Below, one piece after another: positions 27,591-36,408 of a stretch of 64,000 nt of DNA. The DNA is from Reyranella sp. (GTDB lineage: Bacteria; Pseudomonadota; Alphaproteobacteria; Reyranellales; Reyranellaceae): the NCBI RefSeq assembly GCF_030651995.1, contig NZ_JAUSBN010000021.1:32164-96163 (forward strand). Direction: 5' to 3'. The translations under genes were made by a program, and so were the position numbers. Each line of letters begins with the position of its first letter. Position 1 is the first letter of the stretch. The notes beneath the pieces are model-generated. The model had not been told where the DNA came from. It saw only the letters and a list, made by a program, of their open reading frames with translations, and made no database searches.

Positions 27591-28898
27591 TCAGGTATTC
27601 GCCGCCCGATGCACCGTCTTTGCGCGTGTCGCCAGCAGCTTGTCGATGCGGCGGCCGTCCATGTCGAGGACCTCGAAGCGCCAGCCGCCCACGACGACGG
27701 AATCGCCTTCCTTGGGCAGGCGGCGCATGGCGGCCAGCACCATGCCGGCGACGGTATGGAAGTCGGCGGTGCGCTTGGCGGTGATGCCCAGCAGCTCGAT
27801 GAGTTCGTCGGCCGGCATGCTGCCCGCCACCAGCCACGAGCCGTCGTCGCGTTCCGTCGCTGCGCGTTCGGCCGGGCCTTCGTCGGTCTGGAAGGCGCCG
27901 ACGATGGCCTCCAGGATGTCGGCGGTCGTGACGATGCCCAGCAGCTCGCCATACTCGTCCTGCACCAGGACCATGTGGGCAGGTGAGTTCTTGAGCGTGT
28001 CGAGCACGTCGAACCCGTCCATGGTATCGGGGACGATGGGCGCCGGCCTGACAAGGGCGCGCGGATCGGCGGTGCCGTCGCGGATGAAGGCATCCAGGAG
28101 GTCGTTCTTGCGGACGACGCCGGCGGCGTGGTTCGCGACCGGATCCCAGGCCAGCAGGCGGGAATGGACGCTCGACTGGACGGTCTGCAACAGCGCCTGC
28201 GGTTCGAGCGACAGGTCGACGATGTCGAGATCATGGCGCGGGGTCATGATGGCCCGGGCGGGCCGGTCGCCGAGGCGCATGACGGCGCTGATCATGCCGC
28301 GCTCGCGCGGCTCGATGGCGCCGGAGGATTCGCCGTCGGCGATCAGCGCCCTGATCTCCTCGGCGGTTACCGAGGACTCGCCGCTCTGGCGCCCGCCCAG
28401 CAGGCCGAGGATCGCCTTGCCCGACACGTCGAGGAGCCAGACGAGCGGGGCGGAGATGCGCGCCAGCGTCGCCATGGCGGGCGCGACGGAGGCCGCGACG
28501 GCTTCGGCGTTGCGCAGCGCGATCTGCTTGGGAACCAGCTCGCCGATGATCAGCGACAGGTACGTGATGAGGGCGACGACGCCGCCATAGGCAACCGGCT
28601 CGGCGAAGCGCAGCGGCATGCCGGTGTCGGCCAGCACCGTCGTGAGGCGCCCGCCCAGGGTGGCGCCGGAAAAGGCGCCGGCAAGGATGCCGACCATCGT
28701 GATGCCGATCTGTACCGTCGAGAGGAAGCGGCCTGGATCGTCGGCCAGCCGCAGCGCCGCGGTGGCGCCGCGCGAGCCGCCGTCGGCCATGGCCTTCAGC
28801 CTGCCCCGGCGCGCCGAGACGACGGCCAGTTCCGACATTGCCAGGACGCCATTGATGAGGATGAGAACGAGGGCGATTAGAAGCTCGATATAGACCAT
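27591..28898 (-). CDS. Hemolysin-family CNNM/CorC protein (DUF21 + CBS + CorC_HlyC)
   Basis: A 435-residue protein. The N-terminal DUF21 membrane domain has about four helices (LIALVLILINGVLAMSELAVVSAR; FSGATLGGRL; LITYLSLIIGELVPKQIALRNAE). Two CBS modules follow (IMTPRHDLDIVDL; then MVLVQDEYGELLGIVTTADILEAI), and the C-terminal CorC/HlyC domain (RTADFHTVAGMVLAAMRRLPKEGDS) ends it. Relatives move or sense Mg2+, Co2+ or related cations; the old name hemolysin is not informative. The gene is convergent with the AbrB gene with a 3-base gap. Confidence 0.92.
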   Translation of the reverse strand: MVYIELLIALVLILINGVLAMSELAVVSARRGRLKAMADGGSRGATAALRLADDPGRFLSTVQIGITMVGILAGAFSGATLGGRLTTVLADTGMPLRFAEPVAYGGVVALITYLSLIIGELVPKQIALRNAEAVAASVAPAMATLARISAPLVWLLDVSGKAILGLLGGRQSGESSVTAEEIRALIADGESSGAIEPRERGMISAVMRLGDRPARAIMTPRHDLDIVDLSLEPQALLQTVQSSVHSRLLAWDPVANHAAGVVRKNDLLDAFIRDGTADPRALVRPAPIVPDTMDGFDVLDTLKNSPAHMVLVQDEYGELLGIVTTADILEAIVGAFQTDEGPAERAATERDDGSWLVAGSMPADELIELLGITAKRTADFHTVAGMVLAAMRRLPKEGDSVVVGGWRFEVLDMDGRRIDKLLATRAKTVHRAANT

Positions 28899-29018
28899 CG
28901 CTTCAGTCTATCTGCGTTTCGGGTCGGAACGAAGGCGGGACGGGGCGCGGGTTTTGCAAGGAAGCGCGCGGGAAATCTCCCGCAAACCCCTCACTCGAAA
29001 ATCGTGTACCTTCGTTCC

Positions 29019-30404
29019 ATGACCGCTTTGCATGACATGACCGCCGGCGAGTTGCTCGCCGCCTACAAATCCAAGTCGCTGTCGCCCGTCGAGGCCACCG
29101 ACGCCGTGATCGCCCGCATCGAAGCCTGGGAGCCGAAGCTGAAGGCGTTGTACGCCCCCGACTTCGAGGGCGCGCGCAAGGCCGCGAAAGCCTCCGAGGC
29201 GCGCTGGCAGAAGGGAGCGCCGCAGGGTGCGCTCGACGGCGTGCCCATCACCATCAAGGAGAACATCGCCACCAAGGGCGTGCCGGTCCCGCTCGGCACG
29301 GCGGCGACCGAGCTGGTCCCCGCCGCCGACGATGCGCCCGCCTCGGCGCGCGTGCGCGAGGCGGGGGCGATCATCCTGTCCAAGACGACGATGCCCGACT
29401 ACGGCATGCTGTCCTCGGGCCGCAGTTCCTTCCATCCGCTGACCCGCAACCCGTGGAACCTTGCCTGGAATCCCGGCGGCTCCAGCGCCGGCGCGGGAGC
29501 CGCGGCGGCGGCGGGTTACGGCCCGCTGCATCTCGGCACCGACATTGGCGGGTCGGTCCGCCTGCCGGCGAGCTGGAACGGCATCTTCACGCTGAAGCCA
29601 AGCCTCGGCAGGATCGCCGTCGATCCGCCGTTCTTCGGTCGCGCCATCGGGCCGATGACGCGCACCGTCGCGGATGCGGCTCTGCTGATGGCCGAGCTGT
29701 CCAAGCCCGACGCGCGCGATCACATGAACCTGCCGCCGGCGGACATCGATTGGGCCGCCGGGCCGCTGTCGCCCAAGGGGCTGAAGATCGGCCTGCATCT
29801 CGACGCCGGCTCCGGCCTGCCGGTCGATCCCGAGGTCAAGGAGGCGATCGAGGCCGCCGCCAGACTGTTCGCCGAGGCAGGCGCGCATGTCGAGCCGGTC
29901 GCGCCGTTCCTCTCGCCGGAGATGCTGCACCTTCAGGACCTGTTCTGGCGGGTGCGCAGCTGGGTCGATTTTTCCGCGCTCTCTCATGCGCGGCAGGCGA
30001 AGGTTCTGCCGTTCATTGCCGACTGGTGCCGCGGCGGCGCCGACGTCTCGGGCACCCAGGTGATCCGGGGCGTGAACAACTACATGGCCATCCGCTCTGC
30101 CACGACGCGCGCAACGCAGCCGTTCGACTTCGTCCTGTCGCCGGTCTCGCCCGTGCCGACCTATCGCGCCGAGTGGGAGACCCCGACCAACGACGTCAAC
30201 CGGCCGCTGGAGCACATCTCCTTCACCATGCCCTACAACATGAGCGAACAGCCGGCTGCCTCGATCAACTGTGCCTACACGAAGGAGGGCAAGCCGATCG
30301 GCCTCCAGATCTCGGGCCGCCGCTTCGACGATTCCGGCGTGATGCGCCTGTCGCGCTGGTTCGAGTCGGTGCGCGGCGAGCAGAAGAGGTGGCCCGAGCC
30401 ATGA
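29019..30404 (+). CDS. Amidase (amidase signature family)
   Basis: A 461-residue enzyme of the amidase signature family. The Lys of the Ser-Ser-Lys triad is in ITIKENIATKGV, the cis-Ser is in NPGGSSAGAGAAAAAG, and the nucleophile Ser is in LGTDIGGSVRLPAS. Substrate specificity cannot be read. The ATG at 29019 is preferred; a GTG 15 bases upstream (29004) is also in frame. A long inverted repeat and an Asp/Glu racemase-like gene follow, and the two may act on the same amide or amino acid, which is inference. Confidence 0.93.
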   Translation: MTALHDMTAGELLAAYKSKSLSPVEATDAVIARIEAWEPKLKALYAPDFEGARKAAKASEARWQKGAPQGALDGVPITIKENIATKGVPVPLGTAATELVPAADDAPASARVREAGAIILSKTTMPDYGMLSSGRSSFHPLTRNPWNLAWNPGGSSAGAGAAAAAGYGPLHLGTDIGGSVRLPASWNGIFTLKPSLGRIAVDPPFFGRAIGPMTRTVADAALLMAELSKPDARDHMNLPPADIDWAAGPLSPKGLKIGLHLDAGSGLPVDPEVKEAIEAAARLFAEAGAHVEPVAPFLSPEMLHLQDLFWRVRSWVDFSALSHARQAKVLPFIADWCRGGADVSGTQVIRGVNNYMAIRSATTRATQPFDFVLSPVSPVPTYRAEWETPTNDVNRPLEHISFTMPYNMSEQPAASINCAYTKEGKPIGLQISGRRFDDSGVMRLSRWFESVRGEQKRWPEP

Positions 30405-30408
30405 TGGT

Positions 30409-30519
30409 GCCCACCCTTCGAGACGGCGCTTCGCGCCTCCTCAGGGTGAGGCGTTTTCTGCATCGACCAATTGACCTAACCCTGAGGAGCGGCCGTAGGC
30501 CGCGTCTCGAAGGGTGGGC
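30409..30519. repeat. Long inverted repeat (GCCCACCCTTCGAGACG type)
   Basis: GCCCACCCTTCGAGACG at 30409-30425 pairs exactly with CGTCTCGAAGGGTGGGC ending at 30519. Inside, the CTCCTCAGGGT unit pairs with ACCCTGAGGAG, giving a long hairpin with GGCGCTTCGCGCC-like inner stems. It sits between the amidase and racemase-like genes. The same unit recurs at 54599-54710 and 54747-54876. Confidence 0.8.
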
Positions 30520-30525
30520 CACGCA

Positions 30526-31227
30526 ATGAAACCCCTCGGCATCCTCATGCTCGATACGCGGTTTCCGCGGATCGTGGGGGATGTCGGGAATGAGGCGTCG
30601 TACGGCTTCCCGGTGATCTTCCGGCGCATGGAAGGAATCGGATCGGCGGACGCGGTCGCAGCGCATCCCGACCGGCCGCGTGTGCTGGCCGCGCTTAAGG
30701 CAAATGCCGAGGCGCTGGCCGCGAACGGCGCGGTGGGGATCGGGACGAGCTGCGGGTTCCTCGCGCTTTATCAGGACGATCTCGCCGCGGTGTCGCCGGT
30801 CCCGGTGGCGACCTCGGCACTGCTGCACATCAAACGGCTCGCGGGGCGCACGCCGGGCGTGATCACCGCGTCGGCGAAGAACCTGACGCCGGCGCATCTC
30901 GTGGCCGTCGGCGCTCCCGGCGATACACCGGTGGTCGGCCTGCCCGAGGACAGTTCATTTGCCGGCACCTTCCTGCGCAACGGGCTGACGCTCGATCGCG
31001 AGGCCGTCGAGCGCGAGGTCGTCGCGGCCGGGCTCGAGCTGCTGGCGAAGCACCCGGCGGTCGACACGGTGGTTCTCGAATGCACCAACCTGCCACCCTA
31101 CAGGCGGGCGCTGGAGAAGGCGCTCGGCCTGCCTGTACTCGACGTGATCGATCTGCTGAACGACTTTCATGCCGAGCTCAGCGGGGCAGCAAGCGGCGGT
31201 AAAGCGGCTGCAGCAGCGCCGGGATGA
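30526..31227 (+). CDS. Aspartate/glutamate racemase-like protein
   Basis: A 233-residue protein of the Asp/Glu racemase superfamily. GILMLDTRFPRIVGDVGN is the N-terminus; the first catalytic cysteine is in GIGTSCGFLALYQ and the second in VVLECTNLPPY, matching the two-base cysteine mechanism. Related proteins racemise aspartate, glutamate or hydantoin, or act as maleate isomerases. The C-terminal alanine-rich tail overlaps the end of the convergent transporter gene by 50 bases. The ATG at 30526 begins the conserved region just after the inverted repeat. Confidence 0.85.
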   Translation: MKPLGILMLDTRFPRIVGDVGNEASYGFPVIFRRMEGIGSADAVAAHPDRPRVLAALKANAEALAANGAVGIGTSCGFLALYQDDLAAVSPVPVATSALLHIKRLAGRTPGVITASAKNLTPAHLVAVGAPGDTPVVGLPEDSSFAGTFLRNGLTLDREAVEREVVAAGLELLAKHPAVDTVVLECTNLPPYRRALEKALGLPVLDVIDLLNDFHAELSGAASGGKAAAAAPG

Positions 31228-32113
31228 TGTAGATCGGGAACTGCACGGCAGCGATGAACAGGAAGATGTCGGGATCGGCCGTCGCCGGCAGGACCGCCAT
31301 GAGGAGCGCGTTGTGCCGTCCGCCCGAGCAGTAGCCCACGGTGAGCGCGCTGCGCCGGTCGAGGAACGGCCAGGTCGCGATCGCCATGACCAGATTGCAC
31401 AGGAGCATCCCTGCGAAGGAACCGGCGATGAAGCCTCCGAGCTTGGCCGGTTCGGTGATCGCGCGGGCCACCACGCCATCCATCAGCGGGATCGCAAAGA
31501 GCATCAGCACCACCACCGAGACGCCGTCGAGGGTCGGGCCGCTCTCGACGAGGCGTGGGCCCAGCCAGCGGCGGATGACGAGCGCCCCGGCCAGTGCCAG
31601 CGCGACGATCATCGCCAGCCTCATGCTGAGGTCGAACAGGCCGATCTTGAGGTCGAAACCGAGCAGCCACAGCGCCAGCGGCGGCAGCGTGAAGGGCACC
31701 AGGAAGTTGGTGAACAGGGACAGCAGCAGCGCCAGCGAGGAATCGAGGCGCAGGAAGGTAGCCGTCGTCGCGGCCGAGATGATGCCGGGCGCCATGGCGC
31801 TGAGGCAGAGCGCGGTAACGAGGCTTGGCCACAGGCCCAGCCCCTGCCAGATCGGCCAGACGACGAGGGGCACCGCGATCAGGTTGAGGACCGCCAGCAG
31901 CAGCGCGGGACCGGGCCGGCGCAGCAGTGCCGAGAGGCGCCCCCAGTCCATCCGCGCCAGGGCCAGCATCAGCAGGATCACCACCAGCGGCAGCAATAGC
32001 GGGCGCGCCGCCGCGGCCAGGTCCTGGAACAGCAGCCCCAGCAGCAACGAGAAGGGCAGCAGCGTGGTGGCGCGCCCTCCCATGCGCCGCAGGACCGATA
32101 CGAGCGGGTTCAT
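31178..32113 (-). CDS. Bile acid:sodium symporter (BASS) family transporter
   Basis: A 311-residue membrane protein with about nine or ten helices. Family-like segments are LLLAVLNLIAVPLVVWPIW, LCLSAMAPGIISAATTATFLRLDSSLALLLSL, and late VGYCSGGRHNALLMAVLPATADPD, the expected place of the ion-binding crossover. It probably couples uptake of an organic anion to Na+ or H+; the substrate is not known. The start at 32113 fits the family N-terminus. It diverges from the creatininase-like gene with a 34-base gap. Confidence 0.85.
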   Translation of the reverse strand: MNPLVSVLRRMGGRATTLLPFSLLLGLLFQDLAAAARPLLLPLVVILLMLALARMDWGRLSALLRRPGPALLLAVLNLIAVPLVVWPIWQGLGLWPSLVTALCLSAMAPGIISAATTATFLRLDSSLALLLSLFTNFLVPFTLPPLALWLLGFDLKIGLFDLSMRLAMIVALALAGALVIRRWLGPRLVESGPTLDGVSVVVLMLFAIPLMDGVVARAITEPAKLGGFIAGSFAGMLLCNLVMAIATWPFLDRRSALTVGYCSGGRHNALLMAVLPATADPDIFLFIAAVQFPIYIIPALLQPLYRRLLPR

Positions 32114-32147
32114 TGAAGCCACCGTAGCACGTGTTACCCTGCGGCCG

Positions 32148-32684
32148 ATGAACACTCCGCATGGCGTTTGGCTCGACGATCTCACCCGGCAGGAAGCCAC
32201 CTCGCGATTTGCCGGCAACGCCGTCGTCGTCATTCCCGTAGCGGGCGGGAGCGACCTGCCGGTGCATCTGCCGCTGAAGGCGCCCGCCGTCATCGTCCGG
32301 GCACTGGCCCAGAAGCTGGTCGAGCAGCTCGACCTCGTGGTGGCGCCAGTCATCGAGGCGGAAAGTCGGGCGCTGACGGTGCATATCGAGAAGCTGCAGC
32401 GACTTGGCGCCAGGAGGCTGGCGGTTCTCGAGCTTCGCTTGTGGGCGGGGACATCCTGCGAAGTTTCGGGCGATGTGCTGAAGCTGCCCGTCTGCGATCG
32501 ATCCGATGACGATGAATACGCCACTTCCTGCATGATGGCGCTGGATCCGCGGAGCGTTCGAATGCCGCTTCTGCCGGCCGGCTCGTGTGCGCAAGCGTTC
32601 GATGGCGAACGCAGGATGGCAGCCGAGGTCGAGGCCGTCGCCGGGGTGCTCGTTTCGAAGTGGCCCGATCTAATTTGTCGATAG
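32148..32684 (+). CDS. Creatininase-like protein lacking metal ligands
   Basis: A 178-residue protein. The N-terminus VWLDDLTRQEATSRF, AVVVIPVAGGSDLPVHLPL and LAQKLVEQLDLVVAP follow the creatininase fold pattern (WxDLT; the GS-E-QHGPHLPLGTD metal loop). In the metal loop the Glu and His ligands and the final Asp are replaced (GGSDLPVHLPLKAP), and the protein is shorter than the ~240-260 residues of the family. It is likely a non-catalytic relative or a decaying gene kept in frame. It is divergent from the BASS transporter. Confidence 0.55.
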   Translation: MNTPHGVWLDDLTRQEATSRFAGNAVVVIPVAGGSDLPVHLPLKAPAVIVRALAQKLVEQLDLVVAPVIEAESRALTVHIEKLQRLGARRLAVLELRLWAGTSCEVSGDVLKLPVCDRSDDDEYATSCMMALDPRSVRMPLLPAGSCAQAFDGERRMAAEVEAVAGVLVSKWPDLICR

Positions 32685-32734
32685 TGTGCGGTGTGCAGTA
32701 GCGCCGTGTCCGTCGGACTGGCAATACGTCAACC

Positions 32735-33112
32735 ATGCCGCTGCACTGGACCGTCGACTCCAAGGAACGACTCGTGATCACGATCGCCGATGGGGACATC
32801 ACGCGCGACGAGGCGGAGAGCTACATCGCGGCGGTGAACGGTGCAGGTACCCACACTTACCGCAAACTGTTCGACGGGAGCCGTGGCGACACCAGGATGA
32901 CATCGGAGGATATGCTGGCCCTCGGCGTGCAGATCCGTAAGTGGCAGGCGGCAGGGGGCAGCAACCCGGGGCCGATCGCCGTCGTCGTGCCGCCCGATAA
33001 GGCCGAACTCCTGTCGCGCGTGCTGGGCATCCTCGCCACCGCCGACCGTCCGATGCGGGTCTTTTCCGAAAGCGAGCCGGCGCGGCGCTGGATCGACAGC
33101 CTGCCGAAGTAG
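32735..33112 (+). CDS. SpoIIAA/STAS-like small conserved protein
   Basis: A 125-residue protein with no signal peptide or membrane helix. LHWTVDSKERLVITIADGDITRDE starts it, a middle YRKLFDGSR stretch follows, and PIAVVVPPDKAELLSRVLGIL and RPMRVFSESEPARRWI come later. The alternating strands and helices, and the pattern of a functional aspartate after a beta strand, resemble stand-alone STAS/SpoIIAA-like proteins seen widely in alphaproteobacteria. The role is unknown. It stands alone. Confidence 0.6.
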   Translation: MPLHWTVDSKERLVITIADGDITRDEAESYIAAVNGAGTHTYRKLFDGSRGDTRMTSEDMLALGVQIRKWQAAGGSNPGPIAVVVPPDKAELLSRVLGILATADRPMRVFSESEPARRWIDSLPK

Positions 33113-33169
33113 GCGGCGGGGCGCTCCGTTATCGGCTATGGTCGTGCTCGAGCGCTAGCAGGAGTTGTC

Positions 33170-33619
33170 ATGAGGTTGTTCGGATTGGCGGCCGCCGTTG
33201 CCGTGTCGATGATTGCCGCCGCGACTGCCGGTGCGCAGACGGCCATCCAGGCGGGCGAGTGGGAGACGACGGAGAAGACCACGATGGAGGGCGTGCAGCC
33301 GATGCCAGCGTCGTCGAAGAAGGTCTGCCTCAAGGCCGACGAGGCCCAGCTCGAACGCCTGCTCTTTCCGACGCCCGACGAAATGAAGCAGCACGGCTGC
33401 AAGTTCGAGCCGGGCGCCAGAAAGGCCGGCATGCTCGTCGCGACACTGACCTGTCCGCCCAACGACCAGACGCCGGGCGTGACCGCCAAGGCCGAGATCA
33501 CCTACACCCAGACCAGTTACCAGGGGCATGGCCAGCTCGAGGCGGCCGACAAGTCCGGCACGACGCTCAAAGGCAAGAGCGAACTGAGCGGCAAGCGCCT
33601 CGGCGACTGCCCGAAGTAA
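33170..33619 (+). CDS. DUF3617 family secreted protein
   Basis: A 149-residue protein with a clear signal peptide (GLAAAVAVSMIAAATAGAQ). The mature part has the family pattern: AGEWETTEKTTMEG, a lone CLKADEAQ cysteine, GCKFEP, a central TLTCPPN and a final GDCPK, so four conserved cysteines probably make two disulfide bonds. DUF3617 proteins are periplasmic and of unknown role. A GTCATG-adjacent AGGAG site supports the start. Confidence 0.85.
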   Translation: MRLFGLAAAVAVSMIAAATAGAQTAIQAGEWETTEKTTMEGVQPMPASSKKVCLKADEAQLERLLFPTPDEMKQHGCKFEPGARKAGMLVATLTCPPNDQTPGVTAKAEITYTQTSYQGHGQLEAADKSGTTLKGKSELSGKRLGDCPK

Positions 33620-33657
33620 CGGCGGCCTTCGGACCCGGTCGCGGCCGAAGAAGCGCG

Positions 33658-34722
33658 TCAGGCGAAAGCGGGCATGACCTGCTCGCCAAACCGCCGCATC
33701 GAGGCGAGATTCTGATCGTGGCTCATCGCACCGAACCCAGTCTGGCAGAGCAGGTGCTGCACGCCGACATCGCTCAGCTCCGCCACCTGGTCGCGCACCC
33801 GCTTGGCCGAACCATAGAGGCAGCCGGTGCGCAGAAGGAACGGCACCGCTTCGGAGTCCGGCACCTTGGGATCGGTCCAGGCATTGAGTGTCGCGGGCTC
33901 GGGTTCGAAGTCGGCGGGATTATGCGCCTCGCGCACGTGCATCATATGGGCGCGCGTCTCGACCAGCAGCGCAGCCAGCGCGTCCTCCGCCTCGGCGTCT
34001 GATTCACCGACATAGACATTACGCCAGAGGGCGCTCTGGGCCAGCAGGCGCGCCTTGGTCGCGGCATCGTGCCCGCCTTCGTCGATGCCGGCAGCATAGG
34101 TCGCCCAGCGCTCCCTGATGCGCTCGACCGGAAGGCGGGCGGTCAGGATCGGCATGCCGAGCCTGCCGCATTCCTTGAACGAGCCCGGCGAGATCACGCT
34201 GCGCCACAGAGGCGGGCCGGGCTGCTGCACCGGCTTCGGCCGGATCGCCGGCACGTGCAGCTTGTGGAAGCGGCCGTCATAGTCGAGCGGCGATTCCGTC
34301 CAGGCGCGCTGCAGGATGTCGACCGTCTCCTCCATGCGCTCCCGGCTGTCGGTACTGCGCAGCCCGTGGCCGACGAATTCATACTCGTTGTAGGCGGTAC
34401 CCTTGCCGATGCCGACGTCGATGCGGCCCTTGCTGAGATTGTCGAGCAGGGCCAATTGGACGGCGAGGCGCACCGGATGGTGGAAGGGCGTCTGCACGAC
34501 CGCAAAGCCGAGCCGGACCCTGCTGGTCTTCATTGCCAGCGCCGCCGCGAACATCAGCGAATCGCAGTAGACGCTCTCGCCGGTGAAATAATGCTCGGTC
34601 AGCCAGACGTCGGAAAAGCCCAGCCGCTCGGCCTCGCAGGCCTGCGCCAGGATCTGGTCGATGCGGGCGCCGTCCTCCTCGGGCGAGGGTGACATTGCCA
34701 GGGTAAGCCAGCCGAACTGCAT
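33658..34722 (-). CDS. LLM-class flavin-dependent oxidoreductase
   Basis: A 354-residue luciferase-like monooxygenase. The TIM barrel is marked by MQFGWLTLA at strand 1, SDVWLTEHYFTG, TSRVRLGFAVVQTPFHHPVRLA, NLSKGRIDVGIGKGTAYNEYE and LRTGCLYGSAKRVRDQVAEL near the end. These are the FMN-binding and substrate features of the bacterial luciferase family. Members oxidise alkanes, sulfonates or other small molecules with FMNH2 from a separate reductase, or use F420. No reductase gene is adjacent. Confidence 0.9.
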   Translation of the reverse strand: MQFGWLTLAMSPSPEEDGARIDQILAQACEAERLGFSDVWLTEHYFTGESVYCDSLMFAAALAMKTSRVRLGFAVVQTPFHHPVRLAVQLALLDNLSKGRIDVGIGKGTAYNEYEFVGHGLRSTDSRERMEETVDILQRAWTESPLDYDGRFHKLHVPAIRPKPVQQPGPPLWRSVISPGSFKECGRLGMPILTARLPVERIRERWATYAAGIDEGGHDAATKARLLAQSALWRNVYVGESDAEAEDALAALLVETRAHMMHVREAHNPADFEPEPATLNAWTDPKVPDSEAVPFLLRTGCLYGSAKRVRDQVAELSDVGVQHLLCQTGFGAMSHDQNLASMRRFGEQVMPAFA

Positions 34723-34823
34723 TCTGCTCTCCGCGTGACGCCGTGGGATTCTATAGCATGCCCGAATGACCGCCCGTCTGGCATCCTCTCGTCCGACAGA
34801 CTAACAAGTTGGCCGTGGCCTCC

Positions 34824-36344
34824 ATGCTGAAGAATGCTCTCCTGATCCTGGTCTCCGTCGTGCTCTGTACGGCGGCGGCCGAGGCCATGGTGCGCTGGCT
34901 GGAGGCCCAGGAGGCCAGCGCCGCGCTGAAGCATCTCGACGGCATCCCTTTGGCGGAGGGTGTGAAGCGCGCCTGGTTCGGCGAGAACCCGCCACCGCTG
35001 CCGAATCGCCGTGCCGCCTCCTCCGAAGCCCTCGAACTGGTGCGGCGGGTCGAGGCGAGCGGCGTGACCGAAGGCACGCGGCGCTCCGACATGTTCAAGG
35101 TCTGGAACAGCGTCTTCGTCGGTCCCGATCCCTGCGCGCATCCCTATCTCAAGGACGCGCCGGGCCAGATCTACGTCTACGATCCGCCCGATGGAAGTCC
35201 GTGGCCGCGCTTCCGCTTCCTGCCCGACACGACGACACCGATCGGACTCGTGACCAACGCCTACGGATTTCGCGGTGGCCCGGTGGCTCTCGCGCGTCAG
35301 CCGAAGACGATCCGTATCGCCTTCCTCGGTGCGTCGACGACGGTGGCCTCGCACCATTTCCCATATTCCCATCCCGAGCTTGTCGGCTACTGGCTCGATC
35401 GGTGGGCCGCCGCGAAGAAGCTCGACCTTCGCTTCGAGGTCCTGAACGCCGGGCGCGAGAGCATCGGATCGCCCGACATTGCGGCCATCATGCGCAACGA
35501 GGTGGCGCCGCTCGCGCCGGATCTGGTCGTCTACTACGAGGGAGCCAACCAGTTCAATCTTGCGCCGCTCGTGCCCGATCTTCCTCCGCGCCCCGCCGGG
35601 TTGCCGGTCGCGACGCCGCCCGCCCCCGGGCTGTTCGAACGCATCCTCGAGGATCTCAGCTACAGCTCCGTGCTCGCCAAACGCCTGAAGAATCTGCTCG
35701 CCCGGTATGTATCGCCTCGGGCACCGGATGCGGCGGCCGGTGCCGGCAGCACGCCCGGAGCCGACGGGCGCGAGTGGCCCAAACCCGACTACACGCTGGT
35801 CTGGCCGAACGGTGTCGACGAAAGTGATCCCGACCTCTCGCGCAAGGACCTTCCGGTCAGCCTGTCGGAGATCCTGGCCGATCTGGGCCGCATTGAGACC
35901 GCGACCGAAGCGGTCGGCGGGGAACTGGCGCTCGCCTCGTTCAAGTGGCTCGTCGAGGACGGGATGGTGCTCGACCCGGTACGCCATCGCTTCATCCTGG
36001 AGTACCTCAATTTCGGCTATGCGCCCTTTCGCTACCGCGACCTCGAGCGCCTGGCGGTGTTCCAGAACCGCGTCCTGGAGAAGTACGCGAAGGAACACCG
36101 GATCGACTTCCTCGATGTCGCCCGGCTGATGCCGTCCGACCCGGACCTGTTCATCGATGCGATCCATGGCACGCCCGAAGGTGTGCGGCTTCGGGCCTGG
36201 ATCATGCTGCAGCTCCTCGTCCCCGTGATCGACCGGCATCTCGCTGACGGCACCTGGCCGAAGAGGAGTTTCCCCACCGTGCCGCCTCCCGCTCCCTACG
36301 CGCCGCGTGTGATCACCTTCCACTGCCCGCGGAAGGCTGGGTAA
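34824..36344 (+). CDS. SGNH-hydrolase-like membrane-anchored protein
   Basis: A 506-residue protein with one N-terminal hydrophobic helix (LKNALLILVSVVLCTAAAEA), probably an anchor or an uncleaved signal. An SGNH-type domain follows: IRIAFLGASTTVASHHF (Ser in a GAS version of the GDS block), the glycine in VLNAGRESIGS, the Asn in YYEGANQFN, and a late Asp-x-x-His in FIDAIHGTPEG. It may be an esterase, or an acetyltransferase or esterase acting on a cell-envelope glycan. A long middle insert (about 260-400) is unknown. An in-frame TTG at 34809 is a weaker alternative start. Confidence 0.65.
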   Translation: MLKNALLILVSVVLCTAAAEAMVRWLEAQEASAALKHLDGIPLAEGVKRAWFGENPPPLPNRRAASSEALELVRRVEASGVTEGTRRSDMFKVWNSVFVGPDPCAHPYLKDAPGQIYVYDPPDGSPWPRFRFLPDTTTPIGLVTNAYGFRGGPVALARQPKTIRIAFLGASTTVASHHFPYSHPELVGYWLDRWAAAKKLDLRFEVLNAGRESIGSPDIAAIMRNEVAPLAPDLVVYYEGANQFNLAPLVPDLPPRPAGLPVATPPAPGLFERILEDLSYSSVLAKRLKNLLARYVSPRAPDAAAGAGSTPGADGREWPKPDYTLVWPNGVDESDPDLSRKDLPVSLSEILADLGRIETATEAVGGELALASFKWLVEDGMVLDPVRHRFILEYLNFGYAPFRYRDLERLAVFQNRVLEKYAKEHRIDFLDVARLMPSDPDLFIDAIHGTPEGVRLRAWIMLQLLVPVIDRHLADGTWPKRSFPTVPPPAPYAPRVITFHCPRKAG

Positions 36345-36408
36345 GCCGCAGAATGGTTGCAGGCGAATAGAGATGATTTTAGGCTGCAGTGTTACTTGGG
36401 GGAGTGGG

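Noticed and set aside
28965..28990. GCGGGA-TCCCGC hairpin as a terminator
   Set aside because: It lies in the shared upstream gap of two divergent genes, has no T-tract of useful length, and no gene reads into it.
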